Positions 27,748-39,295 of a stretch of DNA of 64,000 nucleotides are shown here, in pieces. How positions within the stretch are numbered: the first letter of the stretch is position 1; each line of letters begins with the position of its first letter. Source of the stretch: Sulfurivermis fontis (GTDB taxonomy: Bacteria; Pseudomonadota; Gammaproteobacteria; Thiohalomonadales; Thiohalomonadaceae); the NCBI RefSeq assembly GCF_004001245.1, contig NZ_AP018724.1, forward strand, positions 1,666,501-1,730,500. The letters run 5' to 3'. The notes below the pieces were generated by a model. That model did no database searches. It had not been told where the DNA came from and saw only the letters and a program-made list of their open reading frames with translations. Both the position numbers and the translations under genes were made by a program.

Positions 27748-28767
27748 TCAGCCCTGCCGCGTGTCCAGCGCCGAACGCAGCGCCTCACCGATGAAGATGA
27801 GCAGCATCAGGGTCCCCACCAGCACGATGAAGGTGGTCATCGACAGCCACCATGCATCGATGTTGTCCTTGCCCTGGGCCAGTAGCTCACCCAGGCTGGG
27901 CGTGGTCGGCGGCACACCGAGGCCGAGGAAGTCCAGGCTGGTCAGCGCCAGCACTGCACCACTGATGCGGAACGGCAGAAAGGTAATCACCGGCGTCAAG
28001 GCATTGGGCAGCAGGTGGCGCCACATGATGGTGCGGTTGGACACACCCAGGGCACGGGCCGCGCGCACATAGTCCATATTGCGTCCGCGCAGGAATTCTG
28101 CACGCACATAATCGGCCAACCCCATCCAGCCGAACAGACTGAGGAGGACAATCAGCAGCAGCAGGCTGGGCTGGAAGATGGAGGCGAAGATGATGAGCAG
28201 ATACAGCTCCGGCATCGAACCCCATACTTCCATAAAGCGCTGCGCAAACAAATCGATACGGCCGCCGAAATAACCCTGGATGGCGCCGGCCAGGATACCG
28301 ATGGCAACACCGATGGCGGTCAACACCAGACCGAACAGTACCGAAATGCGGAAACCGTAGATCAGACGCGCCAAGACATCGCGGCCGCGATCGTCAGTAC
28401 CGAGCAGATTGTCTGCCGAGGGCGGCGCCGGATTGGGCGCTTGGGCAAAATAGTTGATGGTGTCGTGGCGATAGGGATTGGGCGGATACAGCGCCCAGTT
28501 GTCGCCTGCGTGCAACTGTTCGCGTATGAACGGATCGAGATAATCGGTCTCGGTGGCGAAATCGCCGCCGAAGGTGGTCTCGGGATAGGTGACGAGCAAC
28601 GGAAAGTAATACTCGCCCTGATAATGCACGATGATGGGCTTGTCATTGGACAACAATTCTGCACCCAGACTCAACATGAACAACAGACCGAACAGCCACA
28701 GACTATAGTAGCCACGGCGGTTAGCTTTGAAGCGGCGCCATGCACGTCGGCTGCTCGACTCGTTCAT
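27748..28767 (-). CDS. yejE: Peptide ABC transporter permease YejE
   Basis: A 339-residue inner-membrane permease of the DppC/OppC type. It has an N-terminal helix after RRAWRRFKANRRGYYSLWLF and a long periplasmic loop characteristic of YejE (about 45-130). The transport domain has LLGTDDRGRDVLARLIYG and the EAA loop ARALGVSNRTIMWRHLLPNA. Its ATG overlaps the yejB stop (ATGA) and its stop nearly touches yejF. Confidence 0.93.
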   Translation of the reverse strand: MNESSSRRAWRRFKANRRGYYSLWLFGLLFMLSLGAELLSNDKPIIVHYQGEYYFPLLVTYPETTFGGDFATETDYLDPFIREQLHAGDNWALYPPNPYRHDTINYFAQAPNPAPPSADNLLGTDDRGRDVLARLIYGFRISVLFGLVLTAIGVAIGILAGAIQGYFGGRIDLFAQRFMEVWGSMPELYLLIIFASIFQPSLLLLIVLLSLFGWMGLADYVRAEFLRGRNMDYVRAARALGVSNRTIMWRHLLPNALTPVITFLPFRISGAVLALTSLDFLGLGVPPTTPSLGELLAQGKDNIDAWWLSMTTFIVLVGTLMLLIFIGEALRSALDTRQG

Positions 28768-29816
28768 TGCCTCACCGACTCGAATTGGATGCGTGGATCG
28801 ACCAGCACGTAACAGATATCGGTGAGCAACTTGCCCACCAGACCAATCAGAGTGAACAGATACAGCGTACCCATTACCACCGGATAATCACGCTTCATGA
28901 CCGCGTCATAGGACAGCAGGCCGATGCCATCGAGGGAGAAGATGGTTTCAATGAGCAGGCTGCCGGTGAAAAACGCCGCCAGGAAGGCGCCGGGAAAACC
29001 GGTAATCAGCGGGATGATGGCATTGCGGAACACGTGACGGTACAGCACGGCGTTCTCGCTCAGCCCCTTGGCGCGGGCGGTGAGCACATATTGTTTGCGA
29101 ATCTCTTCGAGAAAACTGTTTTTGGTCAGCATGGTCATCACCGCAAAGCTGCCCACCACCGAGGCGGTGACCGGCAACACCATGTGCCACAGATAATCCA
29201 GCACCTTGCCGAACACTGACAGTTCCTCCCAGTTGTCCGAGGTCAGTCCACGCAATGGGAACACGTCCCAGAAGCTGCCGCCGCCGAACAGCACCAGCAG
29301 GGTGATGCCGAGCACAAAACCGGGGATGGAGTAGCCGATGAGGATCAGCGTGCTGGTAGCCAGGTCGAATGGGGTGCCATCGCGTACCGCCTTGGCTACA
29401 CCAAGCGGCACCGAAATCAGATAGGTGAGGAAAAAAGTCCACATACCGAGGCTGATGGACACCGGCAGCTTGGATAACACCAGCTGTAACACCGACTGAT
29501 GATGAAAATAGCTGTCCCCCAGGTTGAAGGTAAGGTAATTACCCAGCATCTCCATAAAACGCTGCCAGGCCGGCTTGTCGAAACCGTAATAGGCCTTGAG
29601 TTCCGTCAGCCGTTCGCTGTCCAACCCCTGTGCGCCACGATACAGTCCCTGCAAACCGGCACTGGCTTCACCCTGCACCCCCTGCCCCTTGAGTTGGGAA
29701 ACCAGTTGCTCTACCGGACCACCAGGCACGAACTGGATGACGATGAAAGTGATCAGTAGTACACCGAACAACGTCGGGATCATCAGCAGCAGGCGCTTGA
29801 GGATATAGGCAGCCAT
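28764..29816 (-). CDS. yejB: Peptide ABC transporter permease YejB
   Basis: A 350-residue permease of the DppB/OppB family with six helices. The N-terminus AYILKRLLLMIPTLFGVLLI and the FVPGGPVEQL segment are family hallmarks, and the EAA-type loop is TARAKGLSENAVLYRHVFRNA. Start ATG at 29816 overlaps the yejA TGA by one base; the longer upstream frame lies over yejA and is rejected. Pairs with YejE to form the channel. Confidence 0.93.
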   Translation of the reverse strand: MAAYILKRLLLMIPTLFGVLLITFIVIQFVPGGPVEQLVSQLKGQGVQGEASAGLQGLYRGAQGLDSERLTELKAYYGFDKPAWQRFMEMLGNYLTFNLGDSYFHHQSVLQLVLSKLPVSISLGMWTFFLTYLISVPLGVAKAVRDGTPFDLATSTLILIGYSIPGFVLGITLLVLFGGGSFWDVFPLRGLTSDNWEELSVFGKVLDYLWHMVLPVTASVVGSFAVMTMLTKNSFLEEIRKQYVLTARAKGLSENAVLYRHVFRNAIIPLITGFPGAFLAAFFTGSLLIETIFSLDGIGLLSYDAVMKRDYPVVMGTLYLFTLIGLVGKLLTDICYVLVDPRIQFESVRQ

Positions 29817-31606
29817 CAGTGCGGTCCTTCCTCGCTCCACCAGGTAGTCAGCATCCAATTCGCTGCGTTGTAATACAGCGGCAATCTCTCCGGCCGACCG
29901 AAGCGGTCCCAGTAGGCGACGCGATGGGTGCCGATGTACCAGTGCGGCACCAAGTATTCTCCCCACAGCAGTACCCGATCCAAAGCATGCACTGCCGTCA
30001 CAAGGGCGGCGCGGTCGCGGGCGTAGATCACCTGTTCCACCAGGGCATCCACTACCGGATTCTGGATACCGATGAGATTGCGTGTACCTTCCTGCGTCGC
30101 GGCCGAGGAATGGAACATGCCCATCAGCTCGTTGCCCGGTGACTGCGACTGGCCGAAACCGGCCACCACCATGTCGAAGTCATAGGTATCTATACGGCGC
30201 TGATATAGCGCCGGATCCACCGTACGGTAACTCACGGTGATGCCAAGCTTGCCCAGATTGCGTGCGTAGGGCGCAACGATACGTTCGAAACCCTTCTGCA
30301 CCAGCATGATATCGAACTGAAATGGCTCGCCTTGCCCGTTGCGCAGCGCACCGTCACGATACTCCCAGCCGGCTGCATGCAGTAGCGCTTTGGCATCACG
30401 CAGATTCTCGCGCAGACTGTGCGGTGGATCGGTACTCGGCGGCAACCACGGCCGCTGGAACAGCTCCGCCGGCAATTGCGCACGGAACGGCTCCAGCAGG
30501 GCCAGCTCGGCGCCTGTGGGCACGCCGCGTGATGCCAGTTCGCTGTTACTGAAATAGCTGTCACACCGCTGGTACTGGTTGTAGAACAACTGACGGTTGG
30601 ACCACTCGAAATCGAATGCCAGCGACAGGGCGCGGCGCACACGGATATCACGAAACTGTGGGCGGCGTAGGTTGAACACGAAACCCTGCATGCCGGCGTT
30701 ATTGTGATGTTCCAGCTCGGTCTTGACGATACGGCCATCGCGGAATTTGCTACCGACATAATCCCGTGCCCAAGTCTTGGAATTGTATTCGACATTGAAA
30801 TCGAATTCACCGGCCTTGAATGCCTCCAGTGCCACGGTGAAATCACGGTAGAACTTGAAAGTAACCCGATCAAAATTGAACATGCCGCGGCGCACATTGA
30901 GGTCGCGTGCCCAGTAGTCAGGATTGCGCACAAAGGTTATGTACTTGCCCAGTTCATACTTCTCGATGCGATAGGGACCACTGCTGAGCGGCTCTACCAG
31001 TGCCATTTTGTCAAAGTCACTGTCGCCGACCCAAGCACGGGAGAAAATGGGGATCTGCCCGGCAATCATGTGCAACTCTGGGTTGACGCGGGCGAACTCG
31101 AAACGCACGATGCGCTCATCCAGCACCACCGCCCGCTCAATATCACTCCAATAGAAACGGTACTGCGGATGGCCCTTGTCGCGCAGGGTTTCGAAAGAAA
31201 ACTTCACGTCGGCGGCGGTCACCGGCGTGCCATCATGGAAACGGGCACGCGGATTCAGCCGGTAGGTCACCGAGCGACGGTCCGGCGCCAATTCAACATC
31301 CTCAGCCAGCAATCCATACTGGCTGAACGGCTCGTCGAGGCTGCTCTCCATAAGGGTTTCGAACATCAACTCGGTAAGCCCGGCGGCAGCCTGGCCCTTG
31401 AGGGTAAACGGATTGAGACTGTCGAACCCACCCACCGCGGCCAGATTGACGCTGCCGCCTTTGGGGGCCTCCGGGTTAACATAGTTGAAGTGGGCAAAGC
31501 CCGGTGCGTAGGCCGGGGTGTACCCCAGCGCCTGCGCTGGTGCCGCAGACACCGGAGCTGTGCTGCACAGCAGGAGAAGGATCAGCGCAAGGTATCGCAT
31601 AGGCAC
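29816..31606 (-). CDS. yejA: Peptide ABC transporter substrate-binding protein YejA
   Basis: A 596-residue periplasmic binding protein (SBP family 5). It has a Sec signal peptide (RYLALILLLLCSTAPVSAAPA), then the YejA-like mature start LGYTPAYAPGFAHFNYVNPEAPKGG. Family core segments include FHDGTPVTAADVKFSFETL and SSGPYRIEKYELGKYITFVRNPDYW. It delivers oligopeptides, and microcin C where present, to YejB/E. First gene of the operon and divergent from fabI, sharing a 140-bp promoter region. Confidence 0.92.
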   Translation of the reverse strand: MPMRYLALILLLLCSTAPVSAAPAQALGYTPAYAPGFAHFNYVNPEAPKGGSVNLAAVGGFDSLNPFTLKGQAAAGLTELMFETLMESSLDEPFSQYGLLAEDVELAPDRRSVTYRLNPRARFHDGTPVTAADVKFSFETLRDKGHPQYRFYWSDIERAVVLDERIVRFEFARVNPELHMIAGQIPIFSRAWVGDSDFDKMALVEPLSSGPYRIEKYELGKYITFVRNPDYWARDLNVRRGMFNFDRVTFKFYRDFTVALEAFKAGEFDFNVEYNSKTWARDYVGSKFRDGRIVKTELEHHNNAGMQGFVFNLRRPQFRDIRVRRALSLAFDFEWSNRQLFYNQYQRCDSYFSNSELASRGVPTGAELALLEPFRAQLPAELFQRPWLPPSTDPPHSLRENLRDAKALLHAAGWEYRDGALRNGQGEPFQFDIMLVQKGFERIVAPYARNLGKLGITVSYRTVDPALYQRRIDTYDFDMVVAGFGQSQSPGNELMGMFHSSAATQEGTRNLIGIQNPVVDALVEQVIYARDRAALVTAVHALDRVLLWGEYLVPHWYIGTHRVAYWDRFGRPERLPLYYNAANWMLTTWWSEEGPH

Positions 31607-31746
31607 AGCTCAGCGCAGTGCACTCCGGGACGGTGATGGTGCCGGTAGTCCATGGTTATCGTTCGGTTGTATGATGAACCCGTTATGTGTAAGACAACTG
31701 CCGCATGGTAGTACGAGCCTCCCTTCTGGAACAACTGGAGTTCGTC

Positions 31747-32535
31747 ATGGGATTTCTGCAGGGTAAACGTGCGCTGATTGTCGGTCTGGCCAACAACCAC
31801 TCCATCGCCTGGGGCATCGCCAGGGCGATGCGGCGCGAAGGTGCCGAACTGGCCTTTACCTACCAAAGCGAAAAACTGGCTGCCCGCGTCACCGCCCTGG
31901 CAGCGGAACTGGACTCCGACATCGCACTGCGCTGCGATGTCGGCAGCGATGCCGATATCGCGCAGGTGTTTCATCATCTCGATAATTACTGGAATCATAT
32001 CGACATACTGATCCACTCCGTAGCCTTTGCACCGGCCAGCCAACTGGAAGGCAACTACATAGACGACGTGACCCGTGAAGGGTTCCGTATCGCCCACGAC
32101 ATCAGTTCCTACAGCTTCGTCGCCCTGGCCAAGGCGGCACACCCTATGCTGCGGGCTGGCAGCAACCTGCTCGCCATCAGCTATCTGGGCGCGGTGCGTG
32201 CCGTACCGCACTACAACGTGATGGGCCTGGCCAAGGCCAGTCTGGAGGCCAACGTTCGTTACATGGCCGCAGCCCTCGGGCCGCAGCAAATCCGTGTCAA
32301 CGCCATCTCCGCCGGTCCGATCAAGACGGCTGCCGCCAAGGGTATCCGCGACTTCAACAGAATGCTCGACTACGGTGCGCGCAACGCACCGCTGCGGCGC
32401 AACGTTACGCTGGATGAGGTAGGAAATGCCGCTGCCTTTCTTTGTTCGGACCTCGCCTCTGGCATCACCGGCGACGTACTGTATGTAGATGCCGGCTATC
32501 ACATCCAGGGCATGGCCGTGCTGGATGGCAAATAG
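31747..32535 (+). CDS. fabI: Enoyl-[acyl-carrier-protein] reductase (NADH), FabI
   Basis: A 262-residue short-chain dehydrogenase-type enzyme catalysing the last step of each fatty-acid elongation cycle. Cofactor motif [17 protein letters not shown], catalytic region [21 protein letters not shown] (two Tyr and Lys) and [13 protein letters not shown] are FabI-specific. ATG at 31747 has GGAG 7 bases upstream; an earlier in-frame ATG at 31705 adds non-homologous residues. FabI presence predicts triclosan-type sensitivity unless another isozyme exists. Confidence 0.96.
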   Translation: MGFLQGKRALIVGLANNHSIAWGIARAMRREGAELAFTYQSEKLAARVTALAAELDSDIALRCDVGSDADIAQVFHHLDNYWNHIDILIHSVAFAPASQLEGNYIDDVTREGFRIAHDISSYSFVALAKAAHPMLRAGSNLLAISYLGAVRAVPHYNVMGLAKASLEANVRYMAAALGPQQIRVNAISAGPIKTAAAKGIRDFNRMLDYGARNAPLRRNVTLDEVGNAAAFLCSDLASGITGDVLYVDAGYHIQGMAVLDGK

Positions 32536-32765
32536 TCCGAAGATTGTATAAATTCGCGCATTGATAGCGCAGTATATTGGCCACACAAGGGAATTTCCGA
32601 ACGATTTTCAAGGAACCAATCGTCGCTGCAGCCCATAAGGATGAGGCGCAAGGACGCGCCGGGCAAGGAGCGGCGCATCGGTGATTACGGCCGCCTGAGG
32701 TCAATCCCATGTGCGGTAAGAGACCAGCGATGACGGGCGTAATTTATGAAATATTCGCACGGGGC

Positions 32766-34052
32766 TCAGGCCGCCGTCTTCTCCTGTAGAATCCCCTCCT
32801 CCCCTTCCAACCGCGCGATAACCACCGCGCCGCAGGAATCGCTATAGACATTCACCGCGGTACGGCACATGTCGAGGACGCGGTCGACCGCCAGGATCAT
32901 GGCAATTCCCTCCAGTGGCAGGCCGATACTACCCAGAATGATCGCAATGGCCACCAGACTGGCAGCCGGAACACCAGCAACACCAATGGAGGTAAGGAGT
33001 GCCAAGGTGACGATGGTGAACTGCACGGCGAAACCAAGCTCCAGACCATAGGCTTGGGCGATGAACATCGCCGCCACACACTCATACAGGGCCGTGCCGT
33101 CCATATTGACCGTCGCCCCCAGCGGCAGCACAAAGCTGCTGGTACGGTTGGATACCCCGGCATTCTTTTCCACGCACTCCAGCGTCAGCGGCAGTGTGGC
33201 CGACGACGAGGCAGTGGAAAAGGCGGTGAGCAGGGCCGGTGCCATCGCCTTGTAATGCCGCCAGGGATGGACCCGCCCGATCAGACGCAACAACAAGGGC
33301 AAGACCACAAAGAAGTGTACCGCCAGTGCCGACAAGACCGTGAGGAAAAACCAGGCCAGCGGTGCAAAGGCGGCAAAGCCGGTATCGGCCACCACCCGCG
33401 CCACCAGGGCAAATACCCCGAACGGAGCAAAACGGATCACCCATTCGGTGATCAGCATCATCACCTTGAACACACCGTGCCAGAAGTTGTACTGCACCTC
33501 GGCATAGGCGGTGCCGATCCGGGTCATGAAATACCCATACAGCAGGCTGAAGAAGATCAGCCCCAGCATCTGCCCATCGGCTGCCGCCGCGACGATATTG
33601 ACGGGTACCATGCGCAGGAACACCCCCACCACATCGCCCGCCCCATGCCCGGAAACCTTGTCCATCACATCATGGTTGTCCACTGCCAGACCCAGACGCT
33701 GCTGAGCCGGCTCGCCATTGACGATACCAGGTGCAATCAGGTTGACCAGCACCAGCCCCACCAGTATCGCCAGCAGGCTGGTAGAGAGGTAATACAGCAG
33801 GGTACGGCCGCCAAGACGGCCCAAGGCGGAAGATGAGCCGATACCGGCGATACCGCTGATGATCGATGCCATGATCAATGGCACGATCAGCATCTTCAGT
33901 GCATTGAGGAACAGCGTGCCGACAAAGTCGAACACGGCATAGAAGGTGACACCGAACAGTCCACCGTCACGGCCGGACAACAGACCGGCGGGCAGTGCAA
34001 ACAACAGCGCGATGAGGATCTGCCAGTGCAGTTTGAGCTGCAGCAGCCTCAT
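32766..34052 (-). CDS. Dicarboxylate/amino acid:cation symporter (DAACS/SLC1 family)
   Basis: A 428-residue inner-membrane transporter. Signatures of the glutamate transporter fold are the Ser-rich hairpin AFSTASSSATLPLTLE, the NMDGTALYE helix and the DRVLDMCRTAVNVYSDSC segment with substrate-contacting Asp, Arg and Asn. It imports C4-dicarboxylates or glutamate/aspartate with H+ or Na+; which one cannot be told from sequence. It lies directly after ppiD on the same strand (15-bp gap). No terminator is obvious after its stop. Confidence 0.92.
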   Translation of the reverse strand: MRLLQLKLHWQILIALLFALPAGLLSGRDGGLFGVTFYAVFDFVGTLFLNALKMLIVPLIMASIISGIAGIGSSSALGRLGGRTLLYYLSTSLLAILVGLVLVNLIAPGIVNGEPAQQRLGLAVDNHDVMDKVSGHGAGDVVGVFLRMVPVNIVAAAADGQMLGLIFFSLLYGYFMTRIGTAYAEVQYNFWHGVFKVMMLITEWVIRFAPFGVFALVARVVADTGFAAFAPLAWFFLTVLSALAVHFFVVLPLLLRLIGRVHPWRHYKAMAPALLTAFSTASSSATLPLTLECVEKNAGVSNRTSSFVLPLGATVNMDGTALYECVAAMFIAQAYGLELGFAVQFTIVTLALLTSIGVAGVPAASLVAIAIILGSIGLPLEGIAMILAVDRVLDMCRTAVNVYSDSCGAVVIARLEGEEGILQEKTAA

Positions 34053-34067
34053 CGCTCTAGCCCCGGA

Positions 34068-35966
34068 TTACTGTGGCCGCGCCGGACGGCTGATCTGTGC
34101 CGACGCGCGAATGCTGGCGAGTGTGGCAGCAAAGGCGGCCTCTCCGGCCGCACGTTCCAGATCACCGGCGGCGCCGACTTCGCCATCCACCACCTCACCA
34201 TCCCGCACGGCGTAAACACCGAGCACCGCCATATCGCCAGCGGCGGTAACCACCAGTTCCCAGCTCGGCTTGCCCTCCTGCGGGCGCGGCATGGCAAAGG
34301 CACGTCGCACGATAGTGGCATCGACACTGCCATCATCACGGGATACGCCATCCTTGCGCTGCCACTTGACGCGCGCGGCCTTGGCGGCCAATACCGGGTC
34401 AGTCCCCTGCTGCAGTTGTTGCAGCAGCGCGGCGGCGGCCTCATTTGCAGCGGCGGCAGCCTTGTCACGACGCAGGCGCGTCACGATATCTTCGCGCACG
34501 CTATCCAGTGGACGCCGCGCCTCGGCCTGATGCTGCAGGACGCGCAACACCACCAGATGATTGCGTCCCACCTCGATGGTTTCGCTGTTGTTGCCGCGAG
34601 CCAAGACGTCTTCGCTGAAAGCCGCCGCCACCAGACGCGGATTGGCCAGCACGCCGGGGCCACCACGGCGGGTAAACGGCTCGCTCTGCTTGATGGTCAG
34701 CCCCAGTTGCCGCGCGGCCTCTTCCAGGGTATCCGGATGCTCATAGGTCAGGCTGGCGAGCTGTTCGGCCTGTTCGTAGTATTGCTGCTCTGCGCGTTCA
34801 TTGCGTATTTCCGCCAGCAGTTGCTCACGCACCTCGGCAAACGGCTTGGTAGCACCGCCGCGCACCGCTTCGAGCTTGATCAGGTGATAACCAAAGGCGC
34901 TGCGCACCGGCTCGCTCAACTGACCCGGTTGCAGCGCAAAAACGGCATCTTCAAAGGGCTTGTCCATCACACCACGGCCAAAGAAACCGAGGTCTCCTCC
35001 CTCCGCAGCGGAAACAGGATCCTGTGACTCCTTGCGGGCAACATCAGCAAAAGATGCGCCGGCACGAATCTGCGCCAGCAGTTTCTCTGCTCTGGCACGC
35101 GCAGCCGCATCAGTCGCGGCATCGGCATCGGTGGCAACCTGAATCAGGATATGACGGGCGCGTCGCTCTTCCGGCGCGGTGTAATTGGCCTGGTTGGATT
35201 GGTAGCGTGCACGCAACTCATCGTCTCCCACCTTGATACCCTGTGCAATCTGCTCGGCAGACAGTTCCAGATAGGCGATACTCACCTGCTCCGGTTGCAT
35301 GAACAAGGCACCCTGCGCCTCGTAGTAGGCCTGCACCTCGGCATCCGTGACTTGCACCTTGGCCGTGAAATCGGTCAGCGGCAGCACCATGAAACCGATA
35401 TCACGCTGCTGCCCCTGCAATTTCTGCATGGCAAGCCGCTCGGCCGGAGTTGTGAAATCACTACGTGCCACACCGGCATACAGTTGTTGCGTGAGCATGT
35501 CGCGACGCAGATCGGCCTCGAACGACTTGACCTCCATACCGCGGCTGCGCAAGGCTGTCTCGTAAGCCTGCTGTGAGAAATGGCCGTCGACCTGGAATGC
35601 AGGGACGTTGTGGATGGTCGCCGCCAACAAGGCATTGCCAATACGCATACCGCTGTCAGTAGCCGTCTGTACCAGCAATTCCTGTTCGATCAGCCCATCC
35701 AGCACCTGCCGCCGCATCTGTTCCTCCGGAAACATCTCCGGACGGTAATTGGCACCCAGCATTTCCTGCAAGCGCTGCTGCTGCTGGTAGTACACCTGCT
35801 GCAGGCGCTGCTGGGAAATTTCGGTGTCGTTGACCTTGGCGGCCGGCAGTTCCTTGCCGCCACCAAAATACTGATTGATACCCCACAGTGCGAATGGAAT
35901 GATGATCAGGATTACGATAACCCAGGCAATCCAACTCTGGGCGCGTTCACGGATGAATTGCAGCAT
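34068..35966 (-). CDS. ppiD: Periplasmic folding chaperone PpiD (SurA_N/PpiC type)
   Basis: A 632-residue protein anchored in the inner membrane by one N-terminal helix (SWIAWVIVILIIIPFALWG), with a large periplasmic part. The N-terminal SurA_N-like region is followed by a parvulin (PpiC) domain at about 265-360 (RRARHILIQV, KESQDPVSAAEGGDLGFFGRG, FGYHLIKL) and a helical C-terminus. PpiD assists newly exported proteins near the Sec translocon. It follows the canonical lon-hupB order, separated by two tRNA genes and a terminator. Confidence 0.93.
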   Translation of the reverse strand: MLQFIRERAQSWIAWVIVILIIIPFALWGINQYFGGGKELPAAKVNDTEISQQRLQQVYYQQQQRLQEMLGANYRPEMFPEEQMRRQVLDGLIEQELLVQTATDSGMRIGNALLAATIHNVPAFQVDGHFSQQAYETALRSRGMEVKSFEADLRRDMLTQQLYAGVARSDFTTPAERLAMQKLQGQQRDIGFMVLPLTDFTAKVQVTDAEVQAYYEAQGALFMQPEQVSIAYLELSAEQIAQGIKVGDDELRARYQSNQANYTAPEERRARHILIQVATDADAATDAAARARAEKLLAQIRAGASFADVARKESQDPVSAAEGGDLGFFGRGVMDKPFEDAVFALQPGQLSEPVRSAFGYHLIKLEAVRGGATKPFAEVREQLLAEIRNERAEQQYYEQAEQLASLTYEHPDTLEEAARQLGLTIKQSEPFTRRGGPGVLANPRLVAAAFSEDVLARGNNSETIEVGRNHLVVLRVLQHQAEARRPLDSVREDIVTRLRRDKAAAAANEAAAALLQQLQQGTDPVLAAKAARVKWQRKDGVSRDDGSVDATIVRRAFAMPRPQEGKPSWELVVTAAGDMAVLGVYAVRDGEVVDGEVGAAGDLERAAGEAAFAATLASIRASAQISRPARPQ

Positions 35967-36017
35967 GGCGGTTTGGCCCCTACGCTGACGAATTAGTATT
36001 TTTGTTCACAAAAAAGA

Positions 36018-36047
36018 AAAGGGCGCACTGTGCGGTGCGCCCTTTTG
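36018..36047 (-). terminator. Terminator after tRNA-Asp
   Basis: GGGCGCAC/GTGCGCCC 8-bp stem with 6-nt loop, followed on the minus strand by TTTTCTTTTTT. It ends the hupB-tRNA unit before ppiD. Confidence 0.85.
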
Positions 36048-36051
36048 CTAG

Positions 36052-36128
36052 TGGCGGAGTGGACGGGACTCGAACCCGCGACCCCCGGCGTGACAGGCCG
36101 GTATTCTAACCGACTGAACTACCACTCC
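36052..36128 (-). tRNA. tRNA-Asp (anticodon GTC)
   Basis: 77-nt cloverleaf GGAGTGGTAGTTCAGTCGG..., anticodon loop CTGTCAC with GTC, T-arm CGGGTTCGAGTCCCG, acceptor CCACTCC-G and encoded CCA. Confidence 0.96.
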
Positions 36129-36147
36129 ATAAAACAACTGCATTGCA

Positions 36148-36223
36148 TGGTGGGTGCTGAGGGACTTGAACCCCCGACCCTCGCCTTGTAAGGGCGACGC
36201 TCTACCAACTGAGCTAAGCACCC
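36148..36223 (-). tRNA. tRNA-Val (anticodon TAC)
   Basis: 76-nt cloverleaf GGGTGCTTAGCTCAGTTGG..., anticodon loop CTTACAA with TAC, T-arm GGGGGTTCAAGTCCCTC, encoded CCA. It begins 15 bp after the hupB stop with no room for its own promoter. Confidence 0.96.
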
Positions 36224-36238
36224 TATCCTAAAGGCGCG

Positions 36239-36511
36239 CTAGTTTACTGCATCCTTCAAGGCTTTGCCAGCCTTAAATGAAGGATTTTTTGCAGCCTTGA
36301 TATTGATGGTTTCGCCGGTGCGCGGGTTACGGCCGCTACGAGCAGCACGCTCACGCACAACGAAAGTACCGAAACCAACCAGATTCACCTGTTCGCCATT
36401 CTTCAGCGCGCTGGTCACAGCCTCGATCATGGCATCCAATGCACGGCCGGCGGCAGCCTTGGAAATATCGGCGCCTGCAGCAACCGCATCGATCAACTCG
36501 GACTTATTCAC
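36239..36511 (-). CDS. hupB: DNA-binding protein HU-beta
   Basis: A 90-residue histone-like protein that bends and compacts DNA. It begins [20 protein letters not shown]; the beta-arm carries [20 protein letters not shown] and the C-terminus ends [15 protein letters not shown], all diagnostic. It is transcribed from a near-consensus sigma70 promoter at 36587-36616. The tRNA-Val and tRNA-Asp genes follow within 15 and 111 bp before the first terminator, suggesting one mRNA-tRNA transcript. Confidence 0.97.
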   Translation of the reverse strand: MNKSELIDAVAAGADISKAAAGRALDAMIEAVTSALKNGEQVNLVGFGTFVVRERAARSGRNPRTGETINIKAAKNPSFKAGKALKDAVN

Positions 36512-36586
36512 CAGGTCATCTCCTATATTTCGCTGTTCAAAAAAAACACCGCCTCATGACTGGGCGGCCGGCGATTCGAGGGGCGT

Positions 36587-36616
36587 TTTATACCAACTGC
36601 CTTGAGACACTGTCAA
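36587..36616 (-). promoter_or_regulatory. Sigma70 promoter of hupB
   Basis: Minus strand TTGACA (36611-36616), 18-bp spacer, TATAAA (36587-36592), about 75 bp upstream of the start codon; strong consensus match. Confidence 0.75.
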
Positions 36617-36656
36617 GCAAGGATTTGCGACCTACGGATTGCGAATTGATTTTGCA

Positions 36657-36690
36657 GGAAAAACATCCCGCTGCCTGGACAACGGGATGT
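36657..36690 (-). terminator. Terminator after lon
   Basis: ACATCCCG/CGGGATGT 8-bp stem with 12-nt loop, then TTTTTCC on the minus strand, 11 bp after the lon stop. Confidence 0.75.
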
Positions 36691-36700
36691 GAACGGCATA

Positions 36701-39127
<2,427 letters not shown>

Positions 39128-39219
39128 TCTCGGTTACCTCATTGCCAAGCCGACTCACCCTCATCGGTAGTCAGGCCATGGCCGTGTGTGGGCATGCAAA
39201 CCCCATGCATTGAGAAAGG

Positions 39220-39248
39220 ATATGCGGATTAGGCATAGGGTTTTCAAG
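39220..39248 (-). promoter_or_regulatory. Sigma32 (heat-shock) promoter of lon
   Basis: Minus strand CTTGAAA (39242-39248), 14-bp spacer, CCGCATAT (39220-39227), against consensus CTTGAAA-N(11-16)-CCCCATNT: one mismatch. The lon start codon is about 93 bp downstream. Confidence 0.7.
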
Positions 39249-39264
39249 CAAGGCCAGAAACAGC

Positions 39265-39286
39265 ACGGCCGCCCTGGGGCGGCCGT
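39265..39286 (-). terminator. Terminator-like hairpin after clpX
   Basis: ACGGCCGCCC/GGGCGGCCGT, a 9-10-bp GC stem with a tiny loop, 10 bp past the clpX stop. The downstream T-tract is interrupted (GCTGTTTC), so termination may be partial. Confidence 0.6.
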
Positions 39287-39295
39287 GGATATGGC

